A stretch of DNA of 64,000 nt from JABDQW01 sp942492025. Lineage in GTDB: Bacteria; Pseudomonadota; Gammaproteobacteria; SZUA-229. The notes beneath the pieces are model-generated. The model was not told the origin of the DNA. It was given only the letters and a program-made list of their open reading frames with translations, and did not search any database. Shown one piece after another: positions 52,767 through 61,938 of the stretch. The translations under genes and the position numbers were made by a program. Each line of letters opens with the position of its first letter. Position 1 is the stretch's first letter. Location of the stretch: NCBI GenBank assembly GCA_942492025.1, contig CALODJ010000008.1, forward strand, positions 310,001 through 374,000, given 5' to 3'.

Positions 52767-53765
52767 CTAAAAATCCCAGACAGTTTGAGTTGCATCGACC
52801 GGGGTTTCGATATGCTGAATATCGTGAATCCGTTTCAGATCGATACTCATCTGCCCTTTTCCCTTATGCCTGTACATGTCCCTGAATTTTGCACCCCAAA
52901 CCACCTCGTCCCATCTGTAAGATGTCCTGGCCTGGACGACCTGGTGAAAGGTATCGTCGATGGCATTCACCAGGATCAAAAACTCGGCATCGCGCCTGGC
53001 GAGCTCATCCGGACTGACCCCATGCAATGGACTGTTGTCGGTAATCTGATGCACTACCGTCCAGTCGAGTGGAAAAAAGGCAACCTTCTGGCGTTCCAGT
53101 TCAAGTTCATAAAATCGTCGGATTCTGATTTGATCAATCACCTCTGTCATGCTCAACAGAATCCTGGCCTGAACCTCCAGGAGTTCGTTCTGTGCACCAT
53201 TGGCAATGCGGAACATGAAACTTGTCTCGCCATGATGGGGGCCGATAACCGCACTTTCGCTGAATTGAATTTTGGCAATCGGCCGTGAGAAGCGGGCAAA
53301 CATAAGGGCAGCGGCGATAGCGAAGCCCGACAATCCAACAAAAGCTTCCACCATCACCAACATATTGCTGCTAAAAGAGCGCGGCGCAATGTGTCCGTAA
53401 CCCACGGTAGTGATCGTGTGTACACTTAAGAATAAGGCCTCTATAAACCGTCCACCCAGCGTCTCTGCCCGTCCTCCCACCAAGGCATCCGGACCGCACA
53501 GCAGATAAAACACGGAGAACAGAAGAATGATAAATATGTAAAGTCCAACGAAGACGAGCAGGAATTTCCACCAGGACGTGCTGAGCAGTGTCCGATAGAG
53601 ATTAAGGGACTGTAGCAGAGGCAAACCCACGCGTGAGACATTGAAAGTACCATTACGATTTAGGATACGTAATCTGCTGTCCTGAATAACCTTGCTTCCA
53701 AGACCCAGGTCCGTCATCTCTCTGACAAATTGGTACTCTTCCCGCTGTGGTGTTTGTTGTGCCAT
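52767..53765 (-). CDS. inward-rectifier-type potassium channel (KirBac family)
   Basis: Protein of 332 residues with the KirBac plan: a slide helix (FNVSRVGLPLLQSLNLYRTLL), membrane helix 1, a pore loop with the K+ selectivity filter TTVGYGHIAP, membrane helix 2, and a cytoplasmic immunoglobulin-like domain (IAKIQFSESAVIGPHHGETSFMFRIANG). It should be a K+ channel in the inner membrane. The two membrane helices flank about residues 60-155. Its place beside a peptide-export operon and a phosphatase is unusual; a functional link is not established. Confidence 0.92.
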   Translation of the reverse strand: MAQQTPQREEYQFVREMTDLGLGSKVIQDSRLRILNRNGTFNVSRVGLPLLQSLNLYRTLLSTSWWKFLLVFVGLYIFIILLFSVFYLLCGPDALVGGRAETLGGRFIEALFLSVHTITTVGYGHIAPRSFSSNMLVMVEAFVGLSGFAIAAALMFARFSRPIAKIQFSESAVIGPHHGETSFMFRIANGAQNELLEVQARILLSMTEVIDQIRIRRFYELELERQKVAFFPLDWTVVHQITDNSPLHGVSPDELARRDAEFLILVNAIDDTFHQVVQARTSYRWDEVVWGAKFRDMYRHKGKGQMSIDLKRIHDIQHIETPVDATQTVWDF

Positions 53766-53798
53766 CTGCCTGAACCACCGTTAGTCATTGACAATGTA

Positions 53799-53894
53799 CC
53801 ACAGAGATCACAGAGGACACAAAGGAAAAGAAGATCTGAAATGTTGGCCCGGTGGGCTATATTAAATGCTCTGTGCACGCTGTGATCCCTGTGG
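53799..53894. repeat. CACAGAG-type inverted repeat
   Basis: CCACAGAGATCACAG (53799-53813) and CTGTGATCCCTGTGG (53880-53894) match as an inverted pair with one mismatch. The word resembles the CCACAGAGRNCACAGAG repeat common in proteobacterial intergenic DNA. It lies between divergent genes for the potassium channel and PP2C. Function is unknown. Confidence 0.5.
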
Positions 53895-54017
53895 CTCTAT
53901 GAGTGCACAGGAGCGGTGCTTCGCCATAAAACCATTTTGTTTTTGACGGGATTAAGGCTAGAGTGCACGCTAGGCTCTTGTAAATGAATAGTATTGCAGA
54001 CTACAAAATAATTCCAA

Positions 54018-54836
54018 ATGGGCGAGCAGACATTTCACTGGACTTCAACCTCAAGGACCCACGTAGGTCGCGTGAGAGAACTGAATGAAGACGCCTGCCT
54101 GGAGATGGGTGATAGGGGCTTGTGGGCAGTTGCAGACGGCATGGGAGGGCATGCAGCAGGAGAAGTGGCCAGCTGTATGGTAATCGATGCGTTGCGCAAG
54201 GTCAGACATCCAGATAGCCTCAGCGATTTGTTGAATGACGTTCGTCACTCGCTGCAACAGGTCAACCACCAACTTACCGAGGAGGCGAACCGCAGGCGTC
54301 AACAGATCATCGGCAGCACGGTGGCCGTGCTCCTGGTATTTGATAAGCATTGTGTCTCCCTGTGGGCGGGAGACAGTCGAATCTATCGTGTCCGCGATGG
54401 TCAATTGCAGCAGCTGACACGGGATCATAGCCAGATCGAGGAACTGGTCTCACGGGGTGTCGTCAACAGAGACGAGGCCAGAAAGCTGCCTGGTTCAAAC
54501 GCGATAACCCGCGCCATAGGTGTCATGGACAGGGTGGAACTGGATTCGGAGATTCATAGCATCCAGGAGGGCGACAGATTCCTACTCTGTAGCGACGGTC
54601 TATATAATGAAGTCAGCACCCAGGATATCAAGCGATTTCTGGCGTTGGAAAATTGCCAGGAATCAGCCGATCGGCTAATCCAGAGCGCGCTCGAGCATGG
54701 CGCTCGCGATAATGTTACCGTGGTGGTGGTGAGGGCCGATGATAGCCAGATTACCAAGACCGTTTTCAATCCATCCGCATCTCGCCTGAATCAGAGCGAC
54801 ACGGACGACGATGAAAAGACCAAGATCAATCGTTAG
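54018..54836 (+). CDS. PP2C-type protein phosphatase (second copy)
   Basis: Metal-dependent Ser/Thr phosphatase of 272 residues. The motifs VRELNEDACLEM, AVADGMGGHAAGEVAS, LLCSDGLYNEVS and GARDNVTVVVVRA carry the metal-binding Asp and Gly residues. It is close to the phosphatase at 39740 in the core (both have DRGLW or CGLW before VADGMGGHA), so the two are paralogues. The 3-prime extension is short and polar. The start ATG 54018 lacks a clear ribosome site. Confidence 0.92.
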   Translation: MGEQTFHWTSTSRTHVGRVRELNEDACLEMGDRGLWAVADGMGGHAAGEVASCMVIDALRKVRHPDSLSDLLNDVRHSLQQVNHQLTEEANRRRQQIIGSTVAVLLVFDKHCVSLWAGDSRIYRVRDGQLQQLTRDHSQIEELVSRGVVNRDEARKLPGSNAITRAIGVMDRVELDSEIHSIQEGDRFLLCSDGLYNEVSTQDIKRFLALENCQESADRLIQSALEHGARDNVTVVVVRADDSQITKTVFNPSASRLNQSDTDDDEKTKINR

Positions 54837-55228
54837 GAACCTGTCGCGTAACCACCACCATTCGCGGATTGACTGTTCGCCTTGCGCAAACATAAAAGTG
54901 AATGAGAAATCAGAAAGAACGATTTACACACCATATAAGATACTGATTTTAATCGAATTATTAAAATATCATAGCTCTGCTCTGACGGCTGGCATAGTTT
55001 CTGCTTTATAAAGCGAAGAAGTGGCGAATGCAGCGAGGCACTGACGCTATGATCACTCACAGGTCGGACGTGTATGGCTGGGGACAACTTGTATCAGCCG
55101 AGTCCCGATGCCCCACCCAACGAATCTGAAGAGGATCGTCAACCCGCTGTTAGCAAGATAGTCGTGGTTGAATTCTGCCTCCTTGCACTGGGGCCAGTCG
55201 CCGAAATATCATCTATCCAGGAGCGATT
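54837..55228. other. intergenic region before the outer-membrane channel gene
   Basis: About 390 bp. I see no gene, strong hairpin or sigma54 motif. AGGAG, 6 bp before the ATG at 55229, is the channel gene's ribosome site. Confidence 0.4.
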
Positions 55229-56713
55229 ATGTCATTTATAACCCGAATACTGATGCCTTTGATAAACCGGGCTGCGTGTCTGTCGAGCCTGGTGACGTGG
55301 AAACCTGGAGCCCTGCAGATCATAGCCAGTGCATTGCTGGCGATGCTTTGCACATCTTGTGCGAATCTGGCGGGGCCTGAGTACACACAACCTGTCACAC
55401 CAGGCAAGCAGGAATGGTCGAACGCAGAGAGTGAAGTGAGCCCCTCTACTGCAGCCATAGAACCTGACTGGTGGAAGCACTTCGGTGATCCTGATCTCAA
55501 TAAACTGATTGACCGGGCACTGTCTGAGGGTATTGATATCCGGATTCTCGCAGCGCGCATCGAAGTGGCACGCGCCGGCGTCAGTCAGGCGGAAGCAGGG
55601 GCCCTGCCAACGGTATCGGCAATCGGTGGGGTAGATCGCTTCAGCCACTCCCAGGCTGAGAATACCACTCGTTACAGTCTTGCGGCAGAAGCCAATTGGG
55701 AACTCGATATCTGGGGCAAGATTCGCAAGGGTGTCGAGGCCCAAGGTGCTGAATTCAAAGCTACCGAGGCCGACTGGCGGGCGGGTTACCTGACCCTGGT
55801 TTCGAATGTCGCGGCACTCTACTTCAGGATTCGTCAGTTCGACGAACTCAGTGACCAGCACATGCAGACCCTGGAAAGGAACCATCGCATCCTGCTGATT
55901 TTCGATGCGATGTATCAGGAAGGCCTGATCCCCAAGACACAATTGCTCCAGCAACAGGCCGAAATCGACCGCCTTGAGAATGAACTGCTCGAGTTTGGCC
56001 GGCTCCGACTTGTGGCCGAAAATGGACTCGCGACACTCGTGGGCACACCCGCCGGTATGCTGAAGGTACCCAAGGCGCATCTGCGCAAGGCGACCCATTT
56101 GGTAGAGGTCCCGGCCGGCCTGCCATCCCAACTCCTGGCGCGGCGTCCTGATATACTCGCCGCCGAATACCGGGTATTGCAGTCTCACAACCTGACCGGC
56201 CAGGCAAGACTCGCAAAACTACCCTCAATAAGCCTGACAGGCCGGGCCGGTACAGCCGCATTTACTGCGGGCGACCTTTTCGGGGCCGTGACTACCGGAC
56301 TGACCTCGGCGTTGAGCTTTCCCATATTCGATCCCAATGTCCAGGCCAGGATCAAACTGACGGAAGCCCAGACCAAGGTCGATGAGGAGGTGTACCGACG
56401 CACGGTAATCACAGCGTTCGAAGATGTCGAAAATTCTTTGACAAATCTGTCCAGCCATAAACAGCAGAGAGAAAAGTTGATACAGCGCCAGGAGAAATTG
56501 AGTGTCGTATCCGATCAGATCAATGCGCAACTTGACGAAGGCATGGTCTCTCAACTGGAAGTGTTTGAAATCGAGCGGACTTTGCTGGATGCCGAACAGC
56601 AACTTCTCGTCAATCACTGGTTGATTCTTTTGGACACTGTGACACTCTACAAGTCACTTGGAGGTGGTTGGCCAGGTGAACTGGTCGGACGTTCCGACTC
56701 AAGCGAACTATGA
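55229..56713 (+). CDS. TolC/NodT-type outer membrane factor lipoprotein
   Basis: Protein of 494 residues. A signal sequence ends in a lipobox (ALLAMLCTSCANL), giving a lipidated Cys near residue 48. Two outer-membrane efflux domains follow, starting at PDWWKHFGDPDLNKLIDRALSEGIDIRI and near VPAGLPSQLLARRPDILAAEYRVL, both hallmarks of the NodT subfamily. It should form the outer-membrane exit duct. With HlyD and the C39 exporter it completes a type I secretion pathway, though it is on the opposite strand from them. Its usual substrate class is efflux of small molecules, so the partnership is inferred from location. Confidence 0.88.
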   Translation: MSFITRILMPLINRAACLSSLVTWKPGALQIIASALLAMLCTSCANLAGPEYTQPVTPGKQEWSNAESEVSPSTAAIEPDWWKHFGDPDLNKLIDRALSEGIDIRILAARIEVARAGVSQAEAGALPTVSAIGGVDRFSHSQAENTTRYSLAAEANWELDIWGKIRKGVEAQGAEFKATEADWRAGYLTLVSNVAALYFRIRQFDELSDQHMQTLERNHRILLIFDAMYQEGLIPKTQLLQQQAEIDRLENELLEFGRLRLVAENGLATLVGTPAGMLKVPKAHLRKATHLVEVPAGLPSQLLARRPDILAAEYRVLQSHNLTGQARLAKLPSISLTGRAGTAAFTAGDLFGAVTTGLTSALSFPIFDPNVQARIKLTEAQTKVDEEVYRRTVITAFEDVENSLTNLSSHKQQREKLIQRQEKLSVVSDQINAQLDEGMVSQLEVFEIERTLLDAEQQLLVNHWLILLDTVTLYKSLGGGWPGELVGRSDSSEL

Positions 56714-56923
56714 AGGAAACGCAACTAGCCCGCATTGAAGAATTTTTACAACGAATGGGTGCAGTAAGCGAACCTTAAAAATATACCGAATAATTCCACA
56801 GGAACTTATATAAATAGCAGTTCCCATGCATTATCCTAGAAATAGCACACGCACTGTTACGGTACATGAGTCCATGCATGCCGCTGAGACATGGATACCC
56901 AAGAACGATAATGATGACTGACA

Positions 56924-59404
56924 ATGCAAGTAATACTGAAACCCGTTTCTCATCCTGACCTGGGTGAGATTGTTATTCGGGACCGCCTGTTTCCCATTGG
57001 GCGCCAAGAGCCGCCCTTTACAAGCTACGGACCGGACGTGATTGCCAAGCTTTCACGGCGCCATGCCCGAATTTTCGAGCAGGACGATATGATTTACCTG
57101 GTCGACCTGGACAGCCTAAACGGCACCACAGTCAACGGTAAACCACTCGAGAAACAGCCTGTACAACTCCGGCAGAATGACGAAATCTGCTTTGCCGGCT
57201 ACCTGACCTACAGCACACAACTGCTGGGTAGCTCTGCAAAGGCCACTGCGGGCGGGAAAAAACTACCGGCTGTGCTGCTTACCCTCATACCGAAGTACCC
57301 CGCGACCTTGCTTGAGCCGATCGTGGTGTCGGAGTTTCCCTTCCTGATCAGCAAGTCTGACGATACATTCGCCCGCTATCGTGACCAGTTTCCCGATGAG
57401 TACAAATTTCTCTCTCGACGTCACGCGCACATTTTCACGCGCGACCAGAACCTCCTGATCGAAGACCTGGGAAGCACCAACGGCACCTTCGTATCAGACA
57501 GCCGACTGGATGAGCACGCACGTATTCTGCATGATGATGACAGCATCGCCTTCGGGGGCAATCATTTCCTCTATAAGGTCCGTATCACACATATCAAGCG
57601 TGAGCCCGGTAAACCGCTCGACGACCCCAGTCTTTTAACCGATGGCTTGAATACTGCAACGGATATCACGCGGACCACCTTCATTACCTCGGCAAATTCA
57701 TTTATCGATATTTTCTGTTCCGATGACAAAGAAGAAGAAAATACGCCAGCTGACGACGAGGCCTCACAAGCTGCGCCCGGTGGTAAAGGTAGACATCATG
57801 CTAAGCGCGATTCAACAACCAGGGGCACCCGACAACCCAGCCGTATAAGGATTTTTTTACGCGAGCTACGACGCGCGTTTTCAGATGAGCAACGGCTGGT
57901 CAACCGTGGTGTTCTTTGGTCGGGGGTTATCATTCTTCTCGGGGTGGCAGGACTGATTGGCTTTTTCTATTACCAGGGCGCGCCCAAACGGGCGATTGAG
58001 CAACACCTGAATGCGGGTGAATATGTCGTGAGTGCGAAGCGTGCGGATGCCTATCTGGAACAACATCCGCAAGACGAAGAGGTGTCGGAACTGGCAGTCG
58101 AGGCAGTGCTCAGCTTTGCCATACCAAGTTGGCAACAACAGCTGCATGCAAAGGAATTCCTCAAGGCGCGCACAACTGTTGCTGAAGCACGTAGCATGAG
58201 CACTCACAATCCTTCCATAGTGCCATTGCTGGATATGTTGGACTGGGTCGTCGAGCTGGAAGAATTTATCCTCACTCGGGGCGGAGCTGACGCACCGATT
58301 GTGCTGTTCCATCACGAAGATCGTATTCAAGGGCTGTTAAACTGGTGGGATAAGAATAACAGAGAACATCGGCGGCAAGCTGGGCGCATTGCCCACTTCG
58401 CGCCGTTGTTCGAAGACACCCAGGCACGGGTATTGAGCCAGTTGCGCACCTTACGCAGTGAAAAGTCTCTCTATCTGAATGCAATCAGCGAATTCAAGCG
58501 ATCCTTACGGGATCGACTCGAGCTTGATGAAATCGACGAGTTGGAGGTACTGCTGTCTGATTTCGGGTCCAAATACCCGCGGATTTCAGGCATAGAGTTA
58601 CTCAAGCAGGATCTTGATCGCTATCGTTTACTCCAGAGTTCAATTCAGCAGCGCGCCTGGATCGAAGCCATCGACAGGGTCGGAGAAACTGAATATACCA
58701 CCCCGCCGTTTCGTGAGAAAGTCGCAGCAATCCGTGACCAGCAGCTCCCACCCATGGAAACCGCCACGCAGTACCAGCAGGCATCCGAACTATGGAAAAA
58801 GGGTCAAGGCGAAGCGGCAAACAGGATATTGCAATCACTCACTCAGGGAGACTGGGGGGCAATGGCGGAAGACTCGCTGCAACGGCAGCTCAAAATATGG
58901 GATCAATACCAGGCACTAACAGAGAACAAAAAAGGCCCCGACTATTCCCAACAGTTACTCACCTTGTTCGTATCCCTTGATCCCATCGAGGATAGCTACT
59001 TTTCGGACGCACTCAGGCCTGAATATGAGGTGTATCGAGACAAGGCATTAGAGCGGGCGGACCAGGCCTTTCAGGAGGCCAGAGCTGCCTGGAAGCGCTA
59101 TCAAGAGAATGGCAGGATAATGGGACTGCAGCGCCTGGAGGCCAAAATTTCGAAAAAATTCCGCGATCAGGCTAAACAGTTAACCAAAGCCTATACACGA
59201 ACCCAGCAGGGAATGGAGATATACAGTCTACTGAAAATCAACAGCACAGTGGACCAAGCAGAGATACACAAGGCAATATTACAGGAGTGCCGGTTGCAGA
59301 TTCGTTCGATGCGGGCACTCGGAATGGTTTTGGAACCCAAACTGCTGCAGGACAAGATCAAACTACTGCCTGACCCAGACCTAAGCCCTGGAAAGAGTAG
59401 TTGA
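56924..59404 (+). CDS. double-FHA-domain membrane protein
   Basis: Protein of 826 residues. Two forkhead-associated domains (about 15-100 and 130-220) are visible: KLSRRHARIFEQDDMIYLVDLDSLNGTTVNG and FLSRRHAHIFTRDQNLLIEDLGSTNGTFVSD. Both have the Arg, Ser, His and Asn residues that read phosphothreonine. A basic linker leads to one membrane helix (about 326-348, SGVIILLGVAGLIGFFYYQG), then about 470 residues, largely helical, on the far side. It is the likely reader of kinase output from the protein encoded at 37476. The gene stands alone, with no strong ribosome site. Confidence 0.9.
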   Translation: MQVILKPVSHPDLGEIVIRDRLFPIGRQEPPFTSYGPDVIAKLSRRHARIFEQDDMIYLVDLDSLNGTTVNGKPLEKQPVQLRQNDEICFAGYLTYSTQLLGSSAKATAGGKKLPAVLLTLIPKYPATLLEPIVVSEFPFLISKSDDTFARYRDQFPDEYKFLSRRHAHIFTRDQNLLIEDLGSTNGTFVSDSRLDEHARILHDDDSIAFGGNHFLYKVRITHIKREPGKPLDDPSLLTDGLNTATDITRTTFITSANSFIDIFCSDDKEEENTPADDEASQAAPGGKGRHHAKRDSTTRGTRQPSRIRIFLRELRRAFSDEQRLVNRGVLWSGVIILLGVAGLIGFFYYQGAPKRAIEQHLNAGEYVVSAKRADAYLEQHPQDEEVSELAVEAVLSFAIPSWQQQLHAKEFLKARTTVAEARSMSTHNPSIVPLLDMLDWVVELEEFILTRGGADAPIVLFHHEDRIQGLLNWWDKNNREHRRQAGRIAHFAPLFEDTQARVLSQLRTLRSEKSLYLNAISEFKRSLRDRLELDEIDELEVLLSDFGSKYPRISGIELLKQDLDRYRLLQSSIQQRAWIEAIDRVGETEYTTPPFREKVAAIRDQQLPPMETATQYQQASELWKKGQGEAANRILQSLTQGDWGAMAEDSLQRQLKIWDQYQALTENKKGPDYSQQLLTLFVSLDPIEDSYFSDALRPEYEVYRDKALERADQAFQEARAAWKRYQENGRIMGLQRLEAKISKKFRDQAKQLTKAYTRTQQGMEIYSLLKINSTVDQAEIHKAILQECRLQIRSMRALGMVLEPKLLQDKIKLLPDPDLSPGKSS

Positions 59405-59498
59405 CCGCACTGAGATGAGGCTAAGCCTGTGGCTACCAAAAACATCGTACATATTGATTCCGTTGACTTTTCTGCAAAAGTTGTCGTACGGTCCCGGC

Positions 59499-59904
59499 AT
59501 GAGAACGATCGCCCTCCCCCTCCTGTCCACCCTGCTCGGGCTGCTCCAGAGCCGCGCCCTCTTACACCTCAAAATCCTGGCGCTTCGCCAACAGCCGGCC
59601 ATGGTTAACCAAACACCACGCAACCGACTCCACTTTAATTGGACTCAGCGGCTATTCTGGGCCTGGCTCTACCGTCTGTGGCCAGAACCTGCAAACACTG
59701 CGGGTGTTCAAACCAGATACCCTTGTGCGCTGGCACCGCAAGGGCTTTCGACTCTACTGGACGTGGAAGTCCCGTTGCCGCAAGAGCGGGCGTACACCTA
59801 TTCCACCAGAGGTGCGCGAACTTATCCGGACGATGTCACGGGACAACGTTGTTTGGGTTGACCCTTTTGATTTGTTGTCACCGCACTGTTTTTATCTTTA
59901 TTAA
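59499..59904 (+). pseudogene. truncated, frameshifted integrase-type transposase
   Basis: The frame from ATG 59499 encodes LLGLLQSRALLHLKILALRQQ and the helix-turn-helix-like part of a known rve-type transposase (NRLHFNWTQRLFWAWLYRLWP). A shift near 59690 changes frame to VFKPDTLVRWHRKGFRLYWTWKSR and PPEVRELIRTMSRDNVVW, after which homology stops at about 59870. Full proteins exceed 300 residues and carry a DDE core, which is missing here. It is a dead remnant marking the right edge of the accessory region. Confidence 0.75.
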
Positions 59905-59917
59905 TCCATTATCGACT

Positions 59918-60805
59918 TTAAATTTCAGCTAATGCTTCGGCCAATATATCGTATACCATGCGAATGCGCAGATTCGTTCTAAGTTCTTTGTGAGTTATGA
60001 GCCAGATAGGTACAGGGATGGAACATTCTGGTAAGACTTGCTGAAGGTTTGGATTCAAGTCGGTCACATGCCGATAAAGCACACTTATTCCCAGCCCTTG
60101 TTTCACAAGTTCCAGTAAGGTTACACCGCTGCTAGTCATAACTTTGAAATTTTCAGCTGTCAGCTGCAAACCAAATGAATTCAGTATTGGCAAGAACCAT
60201 TCAACTCGATCATGTCCTACGAAGTCTGCCTTGTTTATAACGTCCAGCGTTATTGGGTGTTCGAGTTGTGCAAGGTAATCTTTGGATGCATAAAAGTGAC
60301 CCGTTGTATTGCACACAAGTTTTGCTATCAACTCAGGTTGTTCGGGTCGTTCATGCCGAATGGCGATATCTGCTTCGCGCTTTGTTAAATCATGGACTGC
60401 GTTAGACGATATTATTTCGATATTTATTCCTGGCGCTTTTTTTCTAATTTTCTCTACTATTTTGGGTAATGAGTAAGTTGATAGTAGATCGGGCGCGGTG
60501 ATGCTGACATCGCCTTCAATCGCTTGCGATTGTCCCGTAGCTGCTAGGGATATGCGCATTGCTGATTCGCCCATCTCCCGGGCATATTCAACCAGCTCCA
60601 GTCCAGGCTGGGTCAGTGTCATAGTTCTTCGATTACGCTCGAAAAGAATTACGCCAAGGTCTTCTTCCAAACAGGCTACTTGCCTGCTCAGTGTCGGTTG
60701 TGTCAATCCTAAAGCCCTTGCTGCGGCCGATAGCGAGCCTTCCTCGACAGTCGCGAGGAAAGCTCGGGTTTGATTCCAGTCGAAAGATACGGCATTCCAA
60801 TTCAT
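59918..60805 (-). CDS. LysR-type transcriptional regulator
   Basis: Protein of 295 residues. The N-terminal helix-turn-helix is in FDWNQTRAFLATVEEGSLSAAARALGLTQPTLSRQVACLEEDLG. An effector domain follows (VSITAPDLLSTYSLPKIVEKIRKKAPGINIEIISS). The effector is unknown. It is divergent from the small membrane-protein gene, which is its most likely target. A 14-bp palindrome lies at its start codon. Confidence 0.9.
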   Translation of the reverse strand: MNWNAVSFDWNQTRAFLATVEEGSLSAAARALGLTQPTLSRQVACLEEDLGVILFERNRRTMTLTQPGLELVEYAREMGESAMRISLAATGQSQAIEGDVSITAPDLLSTYSLPKIVEKIRKKAPGINIEIISSNAVHDLTKREADIAIRHERPEQPELIAKLVCNTTGHFYASKDYLAQLEHPITLDVINKADFVGHDRVEWFLPILNSFGLQLTAENFKVMTSSGVTLLELVKQGLGISVLYRHVTDLNPNLQQVLPECSIPVPIWLITHKELRTNLRIRMVYDILAEALAEI

Positions 60806-60817
60806 ACATATATGTAT
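60804..60817. promoter_or_regulatory. palindrome between the LysR gene and the membrane-protein gene
   Basis: ATACATATATGTAT is a perfect 14-bp palindrome overlapping the LysR start codon and near the divergent promoters. It is a candidate operator, perhaps autoregulatory, but LysR sites usually have the T-N11-A form, which I have not verified. Confidence 0.4.
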
Positions 60818-60893
60818 ACCACATATTGAATATTTGGGAATGTATATTTGATTTTTCTATAGATAAACTACTTCTAGACCTGGAGAAAAAACA

Positions 60894-61283
60894 ATGAGCA
60901 CTCGCACACAAACACTACTTTCGACCCTCTGGATTTTCATCATCCTTAACATGTTCGCACGGGACTTTCACGAGCTTGGCAGGCCAGGGATGCTGGAGCA
61001 AGTAATGGCCGGGGTTGTTGATGGGGTGACCATAACGCCGGGACTCATGTTGCTGGGCGGCATCATGTGGGAGATTTTTCTTGTCATGGTCGTTCTATCC
61101 CAGGTGCTGAAGTACAGGATCAATCGGTGTGTAAACATGATCGTGGGATTGATCGCAATCGCGATTATTGTGATGACCAATATTTCTCCTGATCTGGACA
61201 ACATTTTCTTTATGATTATCGAGATCATCGCTCTAGTGGCAATCATTGGGATCGCATGGCGATGGAAGATCGAAACAGCCTGA
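60894..61283 (+). CDS. small membrane protein, DUF6326-like
   Basis: Protein of 129 residues with about four membrane helices, starting MSTRTQTLLSTLWIFIILNMFARDFHEL. It resembles a family of uncharacterised small membrane proteins often found next to LysR regulators. Function is unknown. GGAG lies before the ATG. It is divergent from the LysR gene and likely under its control. Confidence 0.75.
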   Translation: MSTRTQTLLSTLWIFIILNMFARDFHELGRPGMLEQVMAGVVDGVTITPGLMLLGGIMWEIFLVMVVLSQVLKYRINRCVNMIVGLIAIAIIVMTNISPDLDNIFFMIIEIIALVAIIGIAWRWKIETA

Positions 61284-61326
61284 TTACGACTTCTCGCAAC
61301 CATTATGCGTTCAAGGAGTTCATCAG

Positions 61327-61806
61327 ATGAGTAAAATTATGATATTTGGAAATCGAGGGTCAGGTAAATCGACCTTGGCCAAAAAACTCGTGAAAGAAGA
61401 AGGCGTAGCCCATCTGGATCTAGATAGTCTCGCATGGTTACCAGAAACGCTTCCACAAAGAGCACCTCTAGCTAATTCTAAAAATAAAATAGAGAACTTT
61501 GTAAATCACAATGATGATTGGGCTATTGAGGGGTGTTATACCGATCTTCTGGAAATAGTCGCCCCTTTAGCGGACGTAGCAATATTTATGAATCTCAGCA
61601 TCGCTCAATGTGTTGAAAACGCGAAAAAACGGCCTTGGGAACCACACAAATATGGAAGTAAGGAAGCACAGGACGACAATCTGGAAACGCTGATCAAATG
61701 GATCGAGCATTATAGGGAAAGAGATGATGTATTTTCGAATAGTTCTCATTTGAGAATCTATGAACAGTTTGCAGGTAAAAAGTCTATGTATAAAGAAAAT
61801 GTATAA
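61327..61806 (+). CDS. P-loop kinase-like ATPase
   Basis: Protein of 159 residues with a Walker A motif in MSKIMIFGNRGSGKSTLAKKL, then HLDLDSLAWLP and WAIEGCYTDLLEIV. The layout resembles shikimate or adenylate kinase-fold proteins of the family called FLAR/topology modulation proteins. The substrate is unknown. The ATG at 61327 is preferred; a frame running to 61246 overlaps the upstream gene. Confidence 0.82.
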   Translation: MSKIMIFGNRGSGKSTLAKKLVKEEGVAHLDLDSLAWLPETLPQRAPLANSKNKIENFVNHNDDWAIEGCYTDLLEIVAPLADVAIFMNLSIAQCVENAKKRPWEPHKYGSKEAQDDNLETLIKWIEHYRERDDVFSNSSHLRIYEQFAGKKSMYKENV

Positions 61807-61861
61807 AAGGGGTCGGTAACAACTGAGAATTATTAATGTTGTCGTTTGTCACCGACCCTTT
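61806..61861 (+). terminator. stem-loop after the P-loop kinase gene
   Basis: AAAGGGGTCGGT (61806-61817) and ACCGACCCTTT (61851-61861) pair with one bulge and AT-rich loop, followed by AATTTTTA. It looks like a terminator, or the end of a repeat. Confidence 0.6.
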
Positions 61862-61938
61862 AATTTTTACTTTATTTTATAAGTTCAGTTGTAAATAGAG
61901 TGAAGTCTTCTTAATTGATTAATTAATAGGATAGGAAT

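Noticed and set aside
36070..59404. type VI secretion locus
   Set aside because: Only kinase, phosphatase and FHA parts are present; no structural type VI gene is seen.
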